Shown here: piece after piece, positions 24,090 to 31,753 of the stretch
Layout of the letters: every line of letters starts with the position of its first letter
How positions within the stretch are numbered: position 1 is the stretch's first letter
NCBI GenBank assembly: GCA_965242895.1
Contig: OZ251507.1
Span: 1,488,001 to 1,552,000 of the forward strand
DNA from: CATQHL01 sp965242895
GTDB taxonomy: Bacteria > Actinomycetota > Acidimicrobiia > Acidimicrobiales > CATQHL01
Direction: 5' to 3'
DNA length: 64,000 nt
Program-made: the position numbers and the translations under genes
The notes under the pieces: generated by a model
What the model was told of the DNA's origin: nothing
The model's database searches: none
Seen by the model: only the letters and a program-made list of their open reading frames with translations

Positions 24090-24524
24090 CTATTGATCCG
24101 TCGAAATCGGGATTATTAGTTCCTGATCCGGGAAGATACGGTCTGGGCTGTCGAGACCATTGGCCTCGACGATCGCTTCCACCGTGACTCCGTACCGTGT
24201 CGCAATCTGACTTAGTACCTGTCCAGCTTCCACTGTGTGCACGAGAGGAGGTCGTGTTTCTTCCTGAGTCGTGGTGGTCGTCGCAGGCGGTGGGGGAGGG
24301 GTCGTCTGAGTCGGCGTTGTCTGCGGAGGTGTGACGGGAATGCGTTCTGTCGTTGTTGTCTCGGGTTCGACTTGTGTGGTATCCGGCACCGGGGCCAGAG
24401 TTGCCGTGGTTGCCGTGGTTTCCGAGGGAGGTTCTGATGTGGTTTCATTACTGCCGCTCGAGCAACTTGCCATGATCAAGACAATGGCAGCAAGCAAAAA
24501 AGCGGAATTCGTTATTCGTCGCAC
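24090..24524 (-). CDS. LysM-domain lipoprotein 1
   Basis: About 144 residues: signal peptide (FLLAAIVLIMASC, lipobox MASC), a linker of about 70 residues made almost only of Thr, Pro, Glu and Val, then one C-terminal LysM domain (HTVEAGQVLSQIATRYGVTVEAIVEANGL). LysM binds the GlcNAc backbone of peptidoglycan, so the protein probably bridges membrane and wall. A TTG at 24530 is in frame, but GTG 24524 has a TAGCAT box exactly 6 nt upstream and gives the same N-terminal pattern (VRRI) as its neighbour. It is the last of three paralogues in a row. Confidence 0.85.
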   Translation of the reverse strand: MRRITNSAFLLAAIVLIMASCSSGSNETTSEPPSETTATTATLAPVPDTTQVEPETTTTERIPVTPPQTTPTQTTPPPPPATTTTTQEETRPPLVHTVEAGQVLSQIATRYGVTVEAIVEANGLDSPDRIFPDQELIIPISTDQ

Positions 24525-24530
24525 GTCCAA

Positions 24531-24536
24531 ATGCTA
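24531..24536 (-). promoter_or_regulatory. -10 box of LysM lipoprotein 1
   Basis: TAGCAT on the minus strand, six bases (ttggac) before GTG 24524. This spacing implies a leaderless transcript and decides the start against TTG 24530. Confidence 0.55.
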
Positions 24537-24556
24537 TATCAGAGCCAGTGTGATGT

Positions 24557-24940
24557 TCAGCCGTTGTTTTCGGGCGGAGGGATCACTAGCTCCTGATCCA
24601 CTTCGATGAAGTCTGGGTTTTCGAGACCATTGGCCTCGACGATTGCTGCCACTGAGACCCCGTACTGCTCGGCAATTTGACCGAGTACTTCTCCGTCGCT
24701 CACTCTGTGTGTGCGAGGCCCTCCGAGCGGGCGGGTGGTGGGAGGCGTCTCTGGAGTTGTGGCGGTCGGTATCGACGCCGCCGTGGTCGTCGTCGTCGTT
24801 ACGACCAAGACACGAGGTTGGGTCGTAGAAGTCGTGCTTTCGTCGTCGTCTGCGGTCCCTCCGCTTCCGCCGAAACAGCCGGAAGCGACGAGTAAAAACA
24901 AGGCTGTGGCTAGTGCTAGCAATCCCGACATCCTTCGCAC
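24557..24940 (-). CDS. LysM-domain lipoprotein 2
   Basis: A 127-residue lipoprotein with signal peptide (LLALATALFLLVASGC), a short Gly/Asp segment, a Thr-rich linker with a VLVVTTTTTT run, and a C-terminal LysM (HRVSDGEVLGQIAEQYGVSVAAIVEANGL). It is shorter than its two neighbours because the linker is shorter; the LysM domains are close in sequence, which points to tandem duplication. The start GTG 24940 has a TAGCAT box exactly 6 nt upstream and no ribosome site. Confidence 0.85.
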   Translation of the reverse strand: MRRMSGLLALATALFLLVASGCFGGSGGTADDDESTTSTTQPRVLVVTTTTTTAASIPTATTPETPPTTRPLGGPRTHRVSDGEVLGQIAEQYGVSVAAIVEANGLENPDFIEVDQELVIPPPENNG

Positions 24941-24946
24941 GCCCTA

Positions 24947-24952
24947 ATGCTA
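24947..24952 (-). promoter_or_regulatory. -10 box of LysM lipoprotein 2
   Basis: TAGCAT on the minus strand, six bases (tagggc) before GTG 24940; the same hexamer and spacing as LysM lipoprotein 1. Confidence 0.55.
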
Positions 24953-24978
24953 GTTCACCTATGTTACGCTGCGTTGGA

Positions 24979-25002
24979 TCGAGGGGTTTCTCGAGGGGTT
25001 TA
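24979..25002 (+). repeat. 12-bp tandem duplication between LysM genes
   Basis: TCGAGGGGTTTC then TCGAGGGGTTTA, back to back, in the 192-bp spacer between LysM genes 2 and 3. Nothing else is recognised in that spacer. Confidence 0.8.
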
Positions 25003-25132
25003 AAGCAAGTCCAAATTCGAGATCTGGACTTGCGAAGATTACCAATAGACAGGATCGGATCGAGATCGGAATACTGGTGGTCTGCTGCTCGATTGTGGCT
25101 AGCTCAGAATCCGCGGGCTTGTTTAGGAGCTC

Positions 25133-25594
25133 TCAATTGTTCCCTGGGGGGATAACCAACTCGTCCCCAGGATGAATTAGATTGGGGTCTTCGAGGTTAT
25201 TGGCCTCGACGATTTCGTCGACCGTCACGCCGTATTTCTCTGCGATTGACGCTAGAAAATCTCCCGCTTGCACTGTGTAGACAAACGTTCCTCCGTCGTT
25301 AGGACGAGTTTGGGCTGTGCTTGCTTCCGTCGTAGTGACAGGCGGGAGTGAAGTCGTGGTGACGGGCGGGGGAGGTGGAGTGCTTGCGTTTCCATTCCCT
25401 CCCGTGTCAGAGGTTGGATTAACAAGCAATGTGGTCGTGGTAGAAGTAGTTGTAGTAGTAAGGACGGTAGTAGTTGTCGAAGAGGTCGCGGACGCCCCGT
25501 TTTCCCCGTCGTTGCCACAGCTCGCCAAGATGATGAGCCCCCCGATGACGAGCAGCGCTGCGGAAGTCGTTTTGAGTTCTTTAATTCTCAACAC
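25133..25594 (-). CDS. LysM-domain lipoprotein 3
   Basis: A 153-residue lipoprotein: signal peptide (SAALLVIGGLIILASC, lipobox LASC), a Ser/Thr-rich then Pro/Thr-rich linker, and a C-terminal LysM (YTVQAGDFLASIAEKYGVTVDEIVEANNL) ending HPGDELVIPP. It is the first of the three in transcription order and the one with the longest linker. The start GTG 25594 is followed by TTG; TAAGGT lies exactly 6 nt upstream, and no Shine-Dalgarno is present. A role in anchoring the membrane to peptidoglycan is inferred. Confidence 0.85.
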   Translation of the reverse strand: MLRIKELKTTSAALLVIGGLIILASCGNDGENGASATSSTTTTVLTTTTTSTTTTLLVNPTSDTGGNGNASTPPPPPVTTTSLPPVTTTEASTAQTRPNDGGTFVYTVQAGDFLASIAEKYGVTVDEIVEANNLEDPNLIHPGDELVIPPGNN

Positions 25595-25600
25595 GAGAAT

Positions 25601-25606
25601 ACCTTA
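25601..25606 (-). promoter_or_regulatory. -10 box of LysM lipoprotein 3
   Basis: TAAGGT on the minus strand, six bases (attctc) before GTG 25594. Confidence 0.5.
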
Positions 25607-25666
25607 CATTCTTTCGGAGTATCCGACCGGAATTTATCTATGAATTCTACGGCTCTCGTCTATACC

Positions 25667-25694
25667 TAATGCAGTGAGCGTAATGCAGTGAGCG
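25667..25694 (+). repeat. 14-bp perfect tandem duplication
   Basis: TAATGCAGTGAGCG twice in a row. The same gap holds a looser pair: CGCACGCAACTGAGAAATTC near 25698 and CGCACGCAGCTGCCGAAATT near 25778, each followed by CACAG. The rest of the 25607-25822 gap shows no gene. Confidence 0.85.
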
Positions 25695-25822
25695 TGTACG
25701 CACGCAACTGAGAAATTCACAGAACTAAATTCCTTGGCCTCTGTTCATTCTTGATGTTCATCCTGACGTGGGAATGCGCGCACGCAGCTGCCGAAATTCA
25801 CAGTTCAATGACCGATAGAGAG

Positions 25823-25828
25823 TAATTT
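25823..25828 (+). promoter_or_regulatory. -10 box upstream of DUF3499 gene
   Basis: TAATTT, seven bases before ATG 25836. It would give a leaderless transcript and supports 25836 as the start. Confidence 0.45.
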
Positions 25829-25835
25829 TCGAATC

Positions 25836-26348
25836 ATGCAGAGGGCGAAGCGACATTCCACTGAATCGATGAGTTCATCTTTCCGCGTGATTTGCGTGAA
25901 ACTTCATTGCTCCAAGCAAGCTTTTGCGTCCCTGATATTCAATCCTCGAAGGGCAGAGGCTTGGTTGGTTGGCAAGCCTCAGGCGACTGAAGATTCTATT
26001 TCGATGTGCCCTGATCATGCGGAAGCGTTCAAGGCACCTGTGGGCTGGGTATTCACCGACCAGCGGACAGCCGAAGACGAGATTTTAGAGGCCAAACGTG
26101 CAGATGCTTCCCTAAATCGACTCCCTGATTACTCAGCAGCCGAAGATGAGGTTTTAGAAGAGGCCGAACTTGCAGACGAACCAGTCCTTGCTTCGGTGGA
26201 GTTGCTTTACCCAGAGAACGATGCGACCGGTGATGAGAGCGAAACCTCCGTCGTCTCAAGCGAATCCAACGCTGAACACCCCGAAATCGACAGAACACCC
26301 TTGCTTGCTAGGGCATTTCGAAATTCGCAAAGCCTTCTGAATGATTAG
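25836..26348 (+). CDS. DUF3499-like putative zinc-ribbon protein with acidic tail
   Basis: A 170-residue protein whose N-terminal half matches the actinobacterial DUF3499 pattern: a first Cys pair C20-x4-C25, a beta stretch (SKQAFASLIFNPRRAEAWLVG), then CPDH (C58, H61) and the ending FKAPVGW. The four residues could hold a zinc ion. The other half is a long acidic tail with an internal repeat, AEDEILEAKRAD and AEDEVLEEAELAD, rich in Glu, Asp and Ser. No function is known for DUF3499. ATG 25869 is an alternative start with a weak ribosome site; 25836 has a TAATTT box seven bases upstream. Confidence 0.75.
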   Translation: MQRAKRHSTESMSSSFRVICVKLHCSKQAFASLIFNPRRAEAWLVGKPQATEDSISMCPDHAEAFKAPVGWVFTDQRTAEDEILEAKRADASLNRLPDYSAAEDEVLEEAELADEPVLASVELLYPENDATGDESETSVVSSESNAEHPEIDRTPLLARAFRNSQSLLND

Positions 26349-26361
26349 AGCCTTCTCAGCA

Positions 26362-26389
26362 GCTTTCAAAGTAAAGCTTTCAAAGTAAA
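26362..26389 (+). repeat. 14-bp perfect tandem duplication
   Basis: GCTTTCAAAGTAAA twice in a row in the spacer between the DUF3499 gene and the beta-propeller gene. Confidence 0.85.
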
Positions 26390-26402
26390 TAGAAAATAGG
26401 AA

Positions 26403-28118
26403 TTGCCCCATTGGGCAAGGCACACTTTCGGGGTGCTGCGCGAGTTTGGTCTTAACTTTGTTGGTGTGCTGCGTCGTCCTATCTTGTGGCTACTGCTTCT
26501 CACAGCTCTGTTTCTCGCAGCAATTTGGTCGATTTTTTCCTTTTATGTCTTTCCGATCCGTGAAACTTTGAGGCCAAGTGAGGTCCCCGAACCTGTCGCC
26601 TCACCTTCGACGACGGCCGTGGACATCGTTTCTAGGGGTCCGTCTAGAGATTCCACGACCTCGACTTCAGTGGCTGCGACGTCCACCACCACGACCACTA
26701 CTTTGGCGTTCTGGTACGACCCGGCGCGCTTCGGCGAGCCGCCAGAAACCAAGACCAAAGGCATATTGAGTTTCCGGGGCTCGCCTTCACGCAGTTGGTA
26801 CGGAACCGGTCCGCTTCCGCAGAACACGCCGCGCAAACTCTGGCGTTTTCCTGAGAACTCCGATATGTGCAGGATGTCCTCTTACCAGGATCAGACGGTG
26901 AGGTGGTGCGGGACGGGCTGGACTGGCCAGCCCGCAGTATTTGAGTATCGGGCGGAAACCTGGGTCGTCTTTGGCGGCTACGACGGGAAAGTCCATTTTC
27001 TAGACGCCGATACGGGCGAGAGGATGCTCCCCGACTTCGAGACAGGGGATCTCGTCAAAACTTCGGTGACCATCGACCCCGACGGGTTTCCTCTTGCTTA
27101 CTTCGGTTCTCGCGACGATTTTTTTCGCATCGTTGCCTTCGACCGAGATGAACCCGTCGAGTTATGGTCGTTGAACGCCTATGAGGTTCCGAGAGTCAGG
27201 TGGAACGACGACTGGGATTCCTCCCCGATAGTCATCGACGACCACCTCTTTCTAGCGGGGGAGAACAGCTACTTTTTTGTTTACCGTCTCAATCGGTCGG
27301 ACGGCCCCGAAGGGGTCGAGGTGGCCCCGGAACTAGTGGTGCAGATGGAGGGCTGGGATGACCAACTGCTTGAAGACCTCAGGGAGAGCGACGGCAACAA
27401 TCCCAACATCTCGATCGAAGCCTCCCCGACCATCAGCGGAGACACTCTTTACATCGCCAACTCGGGGGGTCTCATAACCGGTTGGGATATTTCCGTGCTG
27501 CGTGAAGTCGAGCCGCCGGAGGAACTTCCTCAGCTGTTCCGCTTCTGGGCAGGGGACGACGTGGATTCGACCCCGGTCGTCGACGAGGAGGGCTACATCT
27601 ACGTTGGCGTGGAGCATGAGGAGCGAAACACGGAACGTTCGGAGGAGGTCGGACAACTCCTCAAGCTTGATCCCTCCAACGAAGACGACCCAGTGGTCTG
27701 GTCGCTCTTCGACGACGCCTACGTGCCTTCAGGCGTTTGGAGTACTCCGGTGGTTTGGCGTGACGTTGTCTACGCCACTACGCACACCGGGCGTTTCCTT
27801 GGTGTGGATCGCGAAACGGGGGAAATCCGCTGGGAAAAGGGCTTTCCCTCTCTGTTGTGGAGCAGCCCGGTTGTGATCGGAGAGACGCTCTTGCTAGCGG
27901 ACGGGGAGGGTTATCTTCGGGCATACGACGTCTCGGACACGTCAGTGGAACCCTCGGAGACGTGGAGTCTGTACGTCTCATGGCGTTTCGAATCAACCCC
28001 AGCGGTGTGGGAGGGAGTGATCTACGTGGGAGATCGGGCGGGAGGGCTGTTTGCCGTCGGCGACCTCCCGACAGAGAGCCTGGCTAGGGTCGCCCAAGCC
28101 CATTCGTCTAGCCCTTGA
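26403..28118 (+). CDS. Membrane-anchored PQQ-like beta-propeller protein
   Basis: About 571 residues: a short cytoplasmic start, one membrane helix (ILWLLLLTALFLAAIWSIFSFYVF), a Ser/Thr linker (60-100), then an extracytoplasmic propeller of PQQ-like blades. Blade signatures include VVFGGYDGKVHFLDADTGE, IYVGVEHEERN, VVYATTHTGRFLGVDRETGEIRWEK and LLLADGEGYLRAYDV. Similar folds occur in BamB and quinoprotein dehydrogenases, but no PQQ catalytic residues are evident, so a binding or scaffolding role is more likely. The start is uncertain: TTG 26403 has AGGA very close, and GTG 26433 is in frame. The next gene follows by 14 bp. Confidence 0.8.
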   Translation: MPHWARHTFGVLREFGLNFVGVLRRPILWLLLLTALFLAAIWSIFSFYVFPIRETLRPSEVPEPVASPSTTAVDIVSRGPSRDSTTSTSVAATSTTTTTTLAFWYDPARFGEPPETKTKGILSFRGSPSRSWYGTGPLPQNTPRKLWRFPENSDMCRMSSYQDQTVRWCGTGWTGQPAVFEYRAETWVVFGGYDGKVHFLDADTGERMLPDFETGDLVKTSVTIDPDGFPLAYFGSRDDFFRIVAFDRDEPVELWSLNAYEVPRVRWNDDWDSSPIVIDDHLFLAGENSYFFVYRLNRSDGPEGVEVAPELVVQMEGWDDQLLEDLRESDGNNPNISIEASPTISGDTLYIANSGGLITGWDISVLREVEPPEELPQLFRFWAGDDVDSTPVVDEEGYIYVGVEHEERNTERSEEVGQLLKLDPSNEDDPVVWSLFDDAYVPSGVWSTPVVWRDVVYATTHTGRFLGVDRETGEIRWEKGFPSLLWSSPVVIGETLLLADGEGYLRAYDVSDTSVEPSETWSLYVSWRFESTPAVWEGVIYVGDRAGGLFAVGDLPTESLARVAQAHSSSP

Positions 28119-28132
28119 TAGCGTGATCGCCG

Positions 28133-29638
28133 ATGGCGGTTCAGGAGCAAGGTCGCAGCTTTGCGCCCTCGGTGTTCGATGAGAAGGTTCTGAAGCGTAC
28201 GGCCAAGCGTCTAAGGCAGCAAGGTTTGCTCCTGCCCACCTTTGCTCAGTTGGCCGCTCCCTCCGCGACGCCGCCCGGGGTTGTGGCAGCCCTCGAAGGC
28301 GTTGATCGGGATGCACCTGATCCCTTCAACCTCTGGCGTGTCCACTGGTACAACCGCTGGGAGGGGGGTCGACCTCTTGATGCGCCTCCTCACGTGGTTC
28401 TTCCTCCGGCTATGACCGGAGTCGAAGCCCCCATAATTGTGGCGTTCGGCGACACCTTCCCGATGATCGGCTCGCACAAGTTGCTGGCCGCCTATTCCTG
28501 CTTGGTGCCCAGGCTGGTGACCGGGGCGTTCGATCCCACAGCCCATCGGGCGGTCTGGCCATCCACCGGCAACTTTGCCCGCGGCGGGGTGGCGATCAGT
28601 CGCATTCTGGGCTGTCGCTCGGTGGCGGTGCTGCCCGAGAACATGAGTCGGGAGCGGTTTGAATGGCTGCGCTCCTGGGTCGCCGATCCCTCCGACATCG
28701 TGGCTACGCCCGGTTCGGAGAGCAACGTGAAGGAGATATACGACGCCTGCGAGAAGTTAGAGGCCGACGAGAAAACCTTCGTCTTCAACCAGTTCTCCGA
28801 ATACGCCAATCACGCTGGTCACTACGCAGTGACTGGACGGGCTCTCGCCCACCTTTTTCAGATTCACCTGCAGGGGAACCCAGCCGCCCGTCCGTCGGCT
28901 TTCGTTTCGGCCTCCGGTTCGGCCGGAACGCTGGGGGCAGGCGATTTTTTGAAGGATCACTTTGGCACGAAAATCGTGGCCGTGGAGCCTTTGGAATGTC
29001 CGACCATGCTCTACAACGGGTACGGCGAGCACAACATCCAAGGAATCGGCGACAAGCACATCCCGCTGATCCACAACGTCATGAACACAGACGCCGTGGT
29101 GGGGATATCTGATGCAGCCACCGACGGTCTGTTTCTTGCCTTGGGTTCCAGGGCGGGCCTGGGGCGGTTGGCGGCGCTCGGCGTATCTCCTGAAGTGCTT
29201 TCGCTGTTTCAGCACTTTGGACTCTCTAGCATCTGCAACGTCCTAGCGGCCATAAAGTACGCTAAGACGACTTCTCAGGGGCGTGAAGATCTCATTCTGA
29301 CCGTCGCCACTGACGGAGCGGGTCTTTATGCCAGTGAAAGGCCTCGACTTCTGCGTGAAAGATTCGGGGGTATTTTCGGCGCCGTCGAGATCATGAGTCA
29401 GATAGACAGGCACCTCCTAGGGGCCGACTCTTCGCATGTGCAGATCCTCGACGACACAGGACGCAGCAGAATCTTCAACCTTGGTTACTACACCTGGGTC
29501 GAGCAGCAGGGCGTGAGTCTGGAGGACTTCGAACGGCGGCGCCACCAGTCGTTTTGGAGGGATTTGCACCACATGCCCGCGCACTGGGATGAAATGATCA
29601 CCGCTCTAAATGCTCGCAGCGGCGTGAAGTCGGACTGA
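28133..29638 (+). CDS. Fold-type II PLP-dependent enzyme (cysteine synthase-like)
   Basis: A 501-residue enzyme of the tryptophan synthase-beta fold. The Schiff-base lysine is Lys116 in FPMIGSHKLLAAY, a Ser/Asn substrate loop follows (WPSTGNFARGGVAIS), and the phosphate-binding loop is SASGSAGTLGAGD. It has an N-terminal extension of about 85 residues and a C-terminal extension of about 130 compared with O-acetylserine sulfhydrylase. I do not know the reaction. The next gene is a second, unrelated fold-type II enzyme, then an SDR and glyA, so an amino-acid side pathway is likely. ATG 28133 lies 14 bp after the propeller gene. Confidence 0.8.
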   Translation: MAVQEQGRSFAPSVFDEKVLKRTAKRLRQQGLLLPTFAQLAAPSATPPGVVAALEGVDRDAPDPFNLWRVHWYNRWEGGRPLDAPPHVVLPPAMTGVEAPIIVAFGDTFPMIGSHKLLAAYSCLVPRLVTGAFDPTAHRAVWPSTGNFARGGVAISRILGCRSVAVLPENMSRERFEWLRSWVADPSDIVATPGSESNVKEIYDACEKLEADEKTFVFNQFSEYANHAGHYAVTGRALAHLFQIHLQGNPAARPSAFVSASGSAGTLGAGDFLKDHFGTKIVAVEPLECPTMLYNGYGEHNIQGIGDKHIPLIHNVMNTDAVVGISDAATDGLFLALGSRAGLGRLAALGVSPEVLSLFQHFGLSSICNVLAAIKYAKTTSQGREDLILTVATDGAGLYASERPRLLRERFGGIFGAVEIMSQIDRHLLGADSSHVQILDDTGRSRIFNLGYYTWVEQQGVSLEDFERRRHQSFWRDLHHMPAHWDEMITALNARSGVKSD

Positions 29639-29682
29639 AGCACCTGCAAAGTGGGGCGTTTCTCAGGGTTCAGTTGGTTTTC

Positions 29683-29688
29683 TAACAT
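29683..29688 (+). promoter_or_regulatory. -10 box of leaderless PLP-enzyme gene
   Basis: TAACAT with exactly six bases (gaactt) before GTG 29695. No ribosome site is visible. Confidence 0.5.
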
Positions 29689-29694
29689 GAACTT

Positions 29695-30954
29695 GTGCGC
29701 GGTCTAGGTCGTTCCGAAGGCTGGCTGGGGACGCCTTCCGGGGCTTCTTTCGATTTCTGCGACAGCCTTAATCCGTTCCTGCGGTATAGGAAACTGCTCT
29801 GGTCTTATCATTTGGCCGCAGGAAAGGGAATGTCCGGGGGAGAATTCGCAGACATGACCACCGCTCTGGATGAGCGAATCTGCGAAATCGAAGGACGAGG
29901 GTTTCGCCTTACCCCCACCCTGCGGCCTGCTCGCTTGAGCGACGAACTGGGCGTGGAACTCTGGGTGAAGGACGAAACCGGAAACGTCACCGGCACCCAC
30001 AAGGCCCGTCATCTCATGGGCCTGGCGCTTCACCTGGAGATCGAGGGTGTGCCCCGCAGCACGTCCTTAGCCATTTCGTCTTGCGGCAATGCGGCGCTGG
30101 CGGCGGCCGTGGTGGCCCGCGCCGCCGACCGTCGGCTTGAAGTGTTCGTCCCTACCTGGGCAGATTCCGTGGTGCTGGAGCGCCTGGGCGGGCTGAATGC
30201 GAATGTGGAGGTGTGCTCTCGCCGCCCGGGGCGGTCGGGCGACCCTTGTTACGCTCGATTCAGAGAAGCCGTCTCTTCCGGGGCTTGGCCGTTTTGTGCG
30301 GTAGCCGCGGAAAACGTCATGACCATCGACGGAGGCCGCACCCTGGCGTTTGAGTTGATCGAGACGCTGGAGCGCCCTGCCGGGCTGGATGCCTTGTTCG
30401 TTCAGGTGGGAGGAGGCGCTTTGGCTTCCAGCGTGATGCAGGGCTTCATCGAAGCCGCCGCAGCGGGTGAGATCGAGCGCCCCCCGAGGTTGTTTGCAGT
30501 GCAGACCGAGGGTTGCGCCCCGCTGGCGGGGGCATGGGAACGCTTCGAGTCGTTTGCCGCGTCCGAAGGCTTGGACTCCGCACTTGAAAGGGCCGTAGCC
30601 AATCCGGAGGAGTTCATGCGTCCCTGGATTGGCTCAGGGGACGGAGGCCCGGCCAGCGCCGCCTCGGGCATCCTCGACGACGTGACCTACGACTGGCTGC
30701 CGCTTGTCTGGGGGATGGCGGTTCACGGAGGTCGTCCCGTCGTGGCGCCTGAATCGGCGATTATCGAAGCGAACGGCCTGGCGCTCAGATTTACGGACAT
30801 TTCGGTGGATCACACGGGGACTGCCGGGCTGGCGGGGCTTTTGGTTGCTCGTTCCGAGGGGCTGGTGCCTGACGGGGCGCGTGCGGCGGTTCTGTTCACT
30901 GGCGTGGATCGCTCCGGCGCGGCTGTCGTCGGCTCGTCGGACCCGCTCCACTAA
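29695..30954 (+). CDS. Threonine synthase-like PLP-dependent enzyme
   Basis: A 419-residue fold-type II enzyme. The N-terminal NPFLRYRKLLWSYHLA, the strand LWVKDETGNVTGTHKARHL with Lys103 as the Schiff-base lysine, the SSCGNAALAAAVVAR loop and the phosphate loop VQVGGGALASS follow threonine synthase and threonine dehydratase order. Usual threonine synthase replaces the phosphate of O-phosphohomoserine; here substitutions in the substrate loop make the substrate unclear. The start GTG 29695 has a TAACAT box 6 nt upstream. The SDR gene begins 9 bp after the stop. Confidence 0.8.
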   Translation: MRGLGRSEGWLGTPSGASFDFCDSLNPFLRYRKLLWSYHLAAGKGMSGGEFADMTTALDERICEIEGRGFRLTPTLRPARLSDELGVELWVKDETGNVTGTHKARHLMGLALHLEIEGVPRSTSLAISSCGNAALAAAVVARAADRRLEVFVPTWADSVVLERLGGLNANVEVCSRRPGRSGDPCYARFREAVSSGAWPFCAVAAENVMTIDGGRTLAFELIETLERPAGLDALFVQVGGGALASSVMQGFIEAAAAGEIERPPRLFAVQTEGCAPLAGAWERFESFAASEGLDSALERAVANPEEFMRPWIGSGDGGPASAASGILDDVTYDWLPLVWGMAVHGGRPVVAPESAIIEANGLALRFTDISVDHTGTAGLAGLLVARSEGLVPDGARAAVLFTGVDRSGAAVVGSSDPLH

Positions 30955-30963
30955 GGTCGCGGC

Positions 30964-31707
30964 ATGGATCTTGGCATAGCGGGGCGGCGGGCGGCAGTTG
31001 CGGCTTCCTCGGCCGGCCTTGGTCTGGAAACCGCCGCGGCACTTTCAGAGGCGGGCTGCAGCGTGCTGGTCTCGGGGAGGAATCCCGACCGCTTGAACTC
31101 TGCCGCAGAACGGCTTCCGAACGCTCACCGTCTCGTGGCCGACGTCTCCACCCCCATGGGCGCGGTGAAGTTTGTGAGGGAAGCCCGTGAACTCCTTGGC
31201 GGCATCGACATCCTCGTCGCCAACGCCGGAGGCCCTCCAGAAGGCGGCTTCGGCGACTTCGAGCTGTCGGATTTTGCCGCAGCGATCGACTTGAATCTGT
31301 TGTCGGTGGTGGCAATGTGTAACGAGGTCGTAGGGGAGATGCAGAAAAGGAGATGGGGGAGGATTCTCGCCATCACCTCCTTGGCGGTGCGCCAGCCCAT
31401 CCCGAGTCTCATTTTGTCGAATACCGCTCGGGCCGGGGCGACCGGTTTCTTGAAGACCATGGCGACGGCCGTGGCCGCTGACGGCGTAACGGTAAATTCC
31501 ATCCAGCCGGGGCTGCACGCAACCGACCGCCTTAGGAATGTCTGGAAAGATGACTTCGACGCGCTGGCGCAGAGAGTGCCCACCCGCACTTTGGGTTCTC
31601 CAGAGGATTTTGGCCACATCGCCGCATTTCTTTGCTCCGTCCCGGCGTGTTTCATAACAGGCGCAGCCATACCCGTCGACGGCGGGATGTCGCAAGGGCT
31701 CCAGTAG
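30964..31707 (+). CDS. SDR-family protein lacking the Tyr-x3-Lys motif
   Basis: A 247-residue Rossmann-fold protein. The nucleotide loop is AASSAGLGLETA instead of TGxxxGIG, the NAGG element is present, and the end VDGGMSQGLQ is typical of 3-oxoacyl reductase-like SDRs. The catalytic segment reads ITSLAVRQPIPSLILSNTARAG: Ser is kept, but Tyr is Asn and Lys is replaced. A subgroup of SDRs with SNxxR at this place exists, so the protein may be active by another route or may only bind nucleotide. It lies between the PLP enzymes and glyA, all closely spaced. Confidence 0.85.
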   Translation: MDLGIAGRRAAVAASSAGLGLETAAALSEAGCSVLVSGRNPDRLNSAAERLPNAHRLVADVSTPMGAVKFVREARELLGGIDILVANAGGPPEGGFGDFELSDFAAAIDLNLLSVVAMCNEVVGEMQKRRWGRILAITSLAVRQPIPSLILSNTARAGATGFLKTMATAVAADGVTVNSIQPGLHATDRLRNVWKDDFDALAQRVPTRTLGSPEDFGHIAAFLCSVPACFITGAAIPVDGGMSQGLQ

Positions 31708-31753
31708 TCCGGTCGCCCGTCGAGCCGTCGAGCCGAGCCCCGGAGAGAGCCCG

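Noticed and set aside
24237..24950. Plus-strand frames with Val/Arg-rich runs opposite the LysM genes
   Set aside because: They are the complement of Thr-rich linker codons; both LysM genes on the minus strand have signal peptides and domains.
31708..31753. Glycine or tetrahydrofolate riboswitch before glyA
   Set aside because: The gap is under 50 bp and holds only an 8-bp tandem repeat and a ribosome site.
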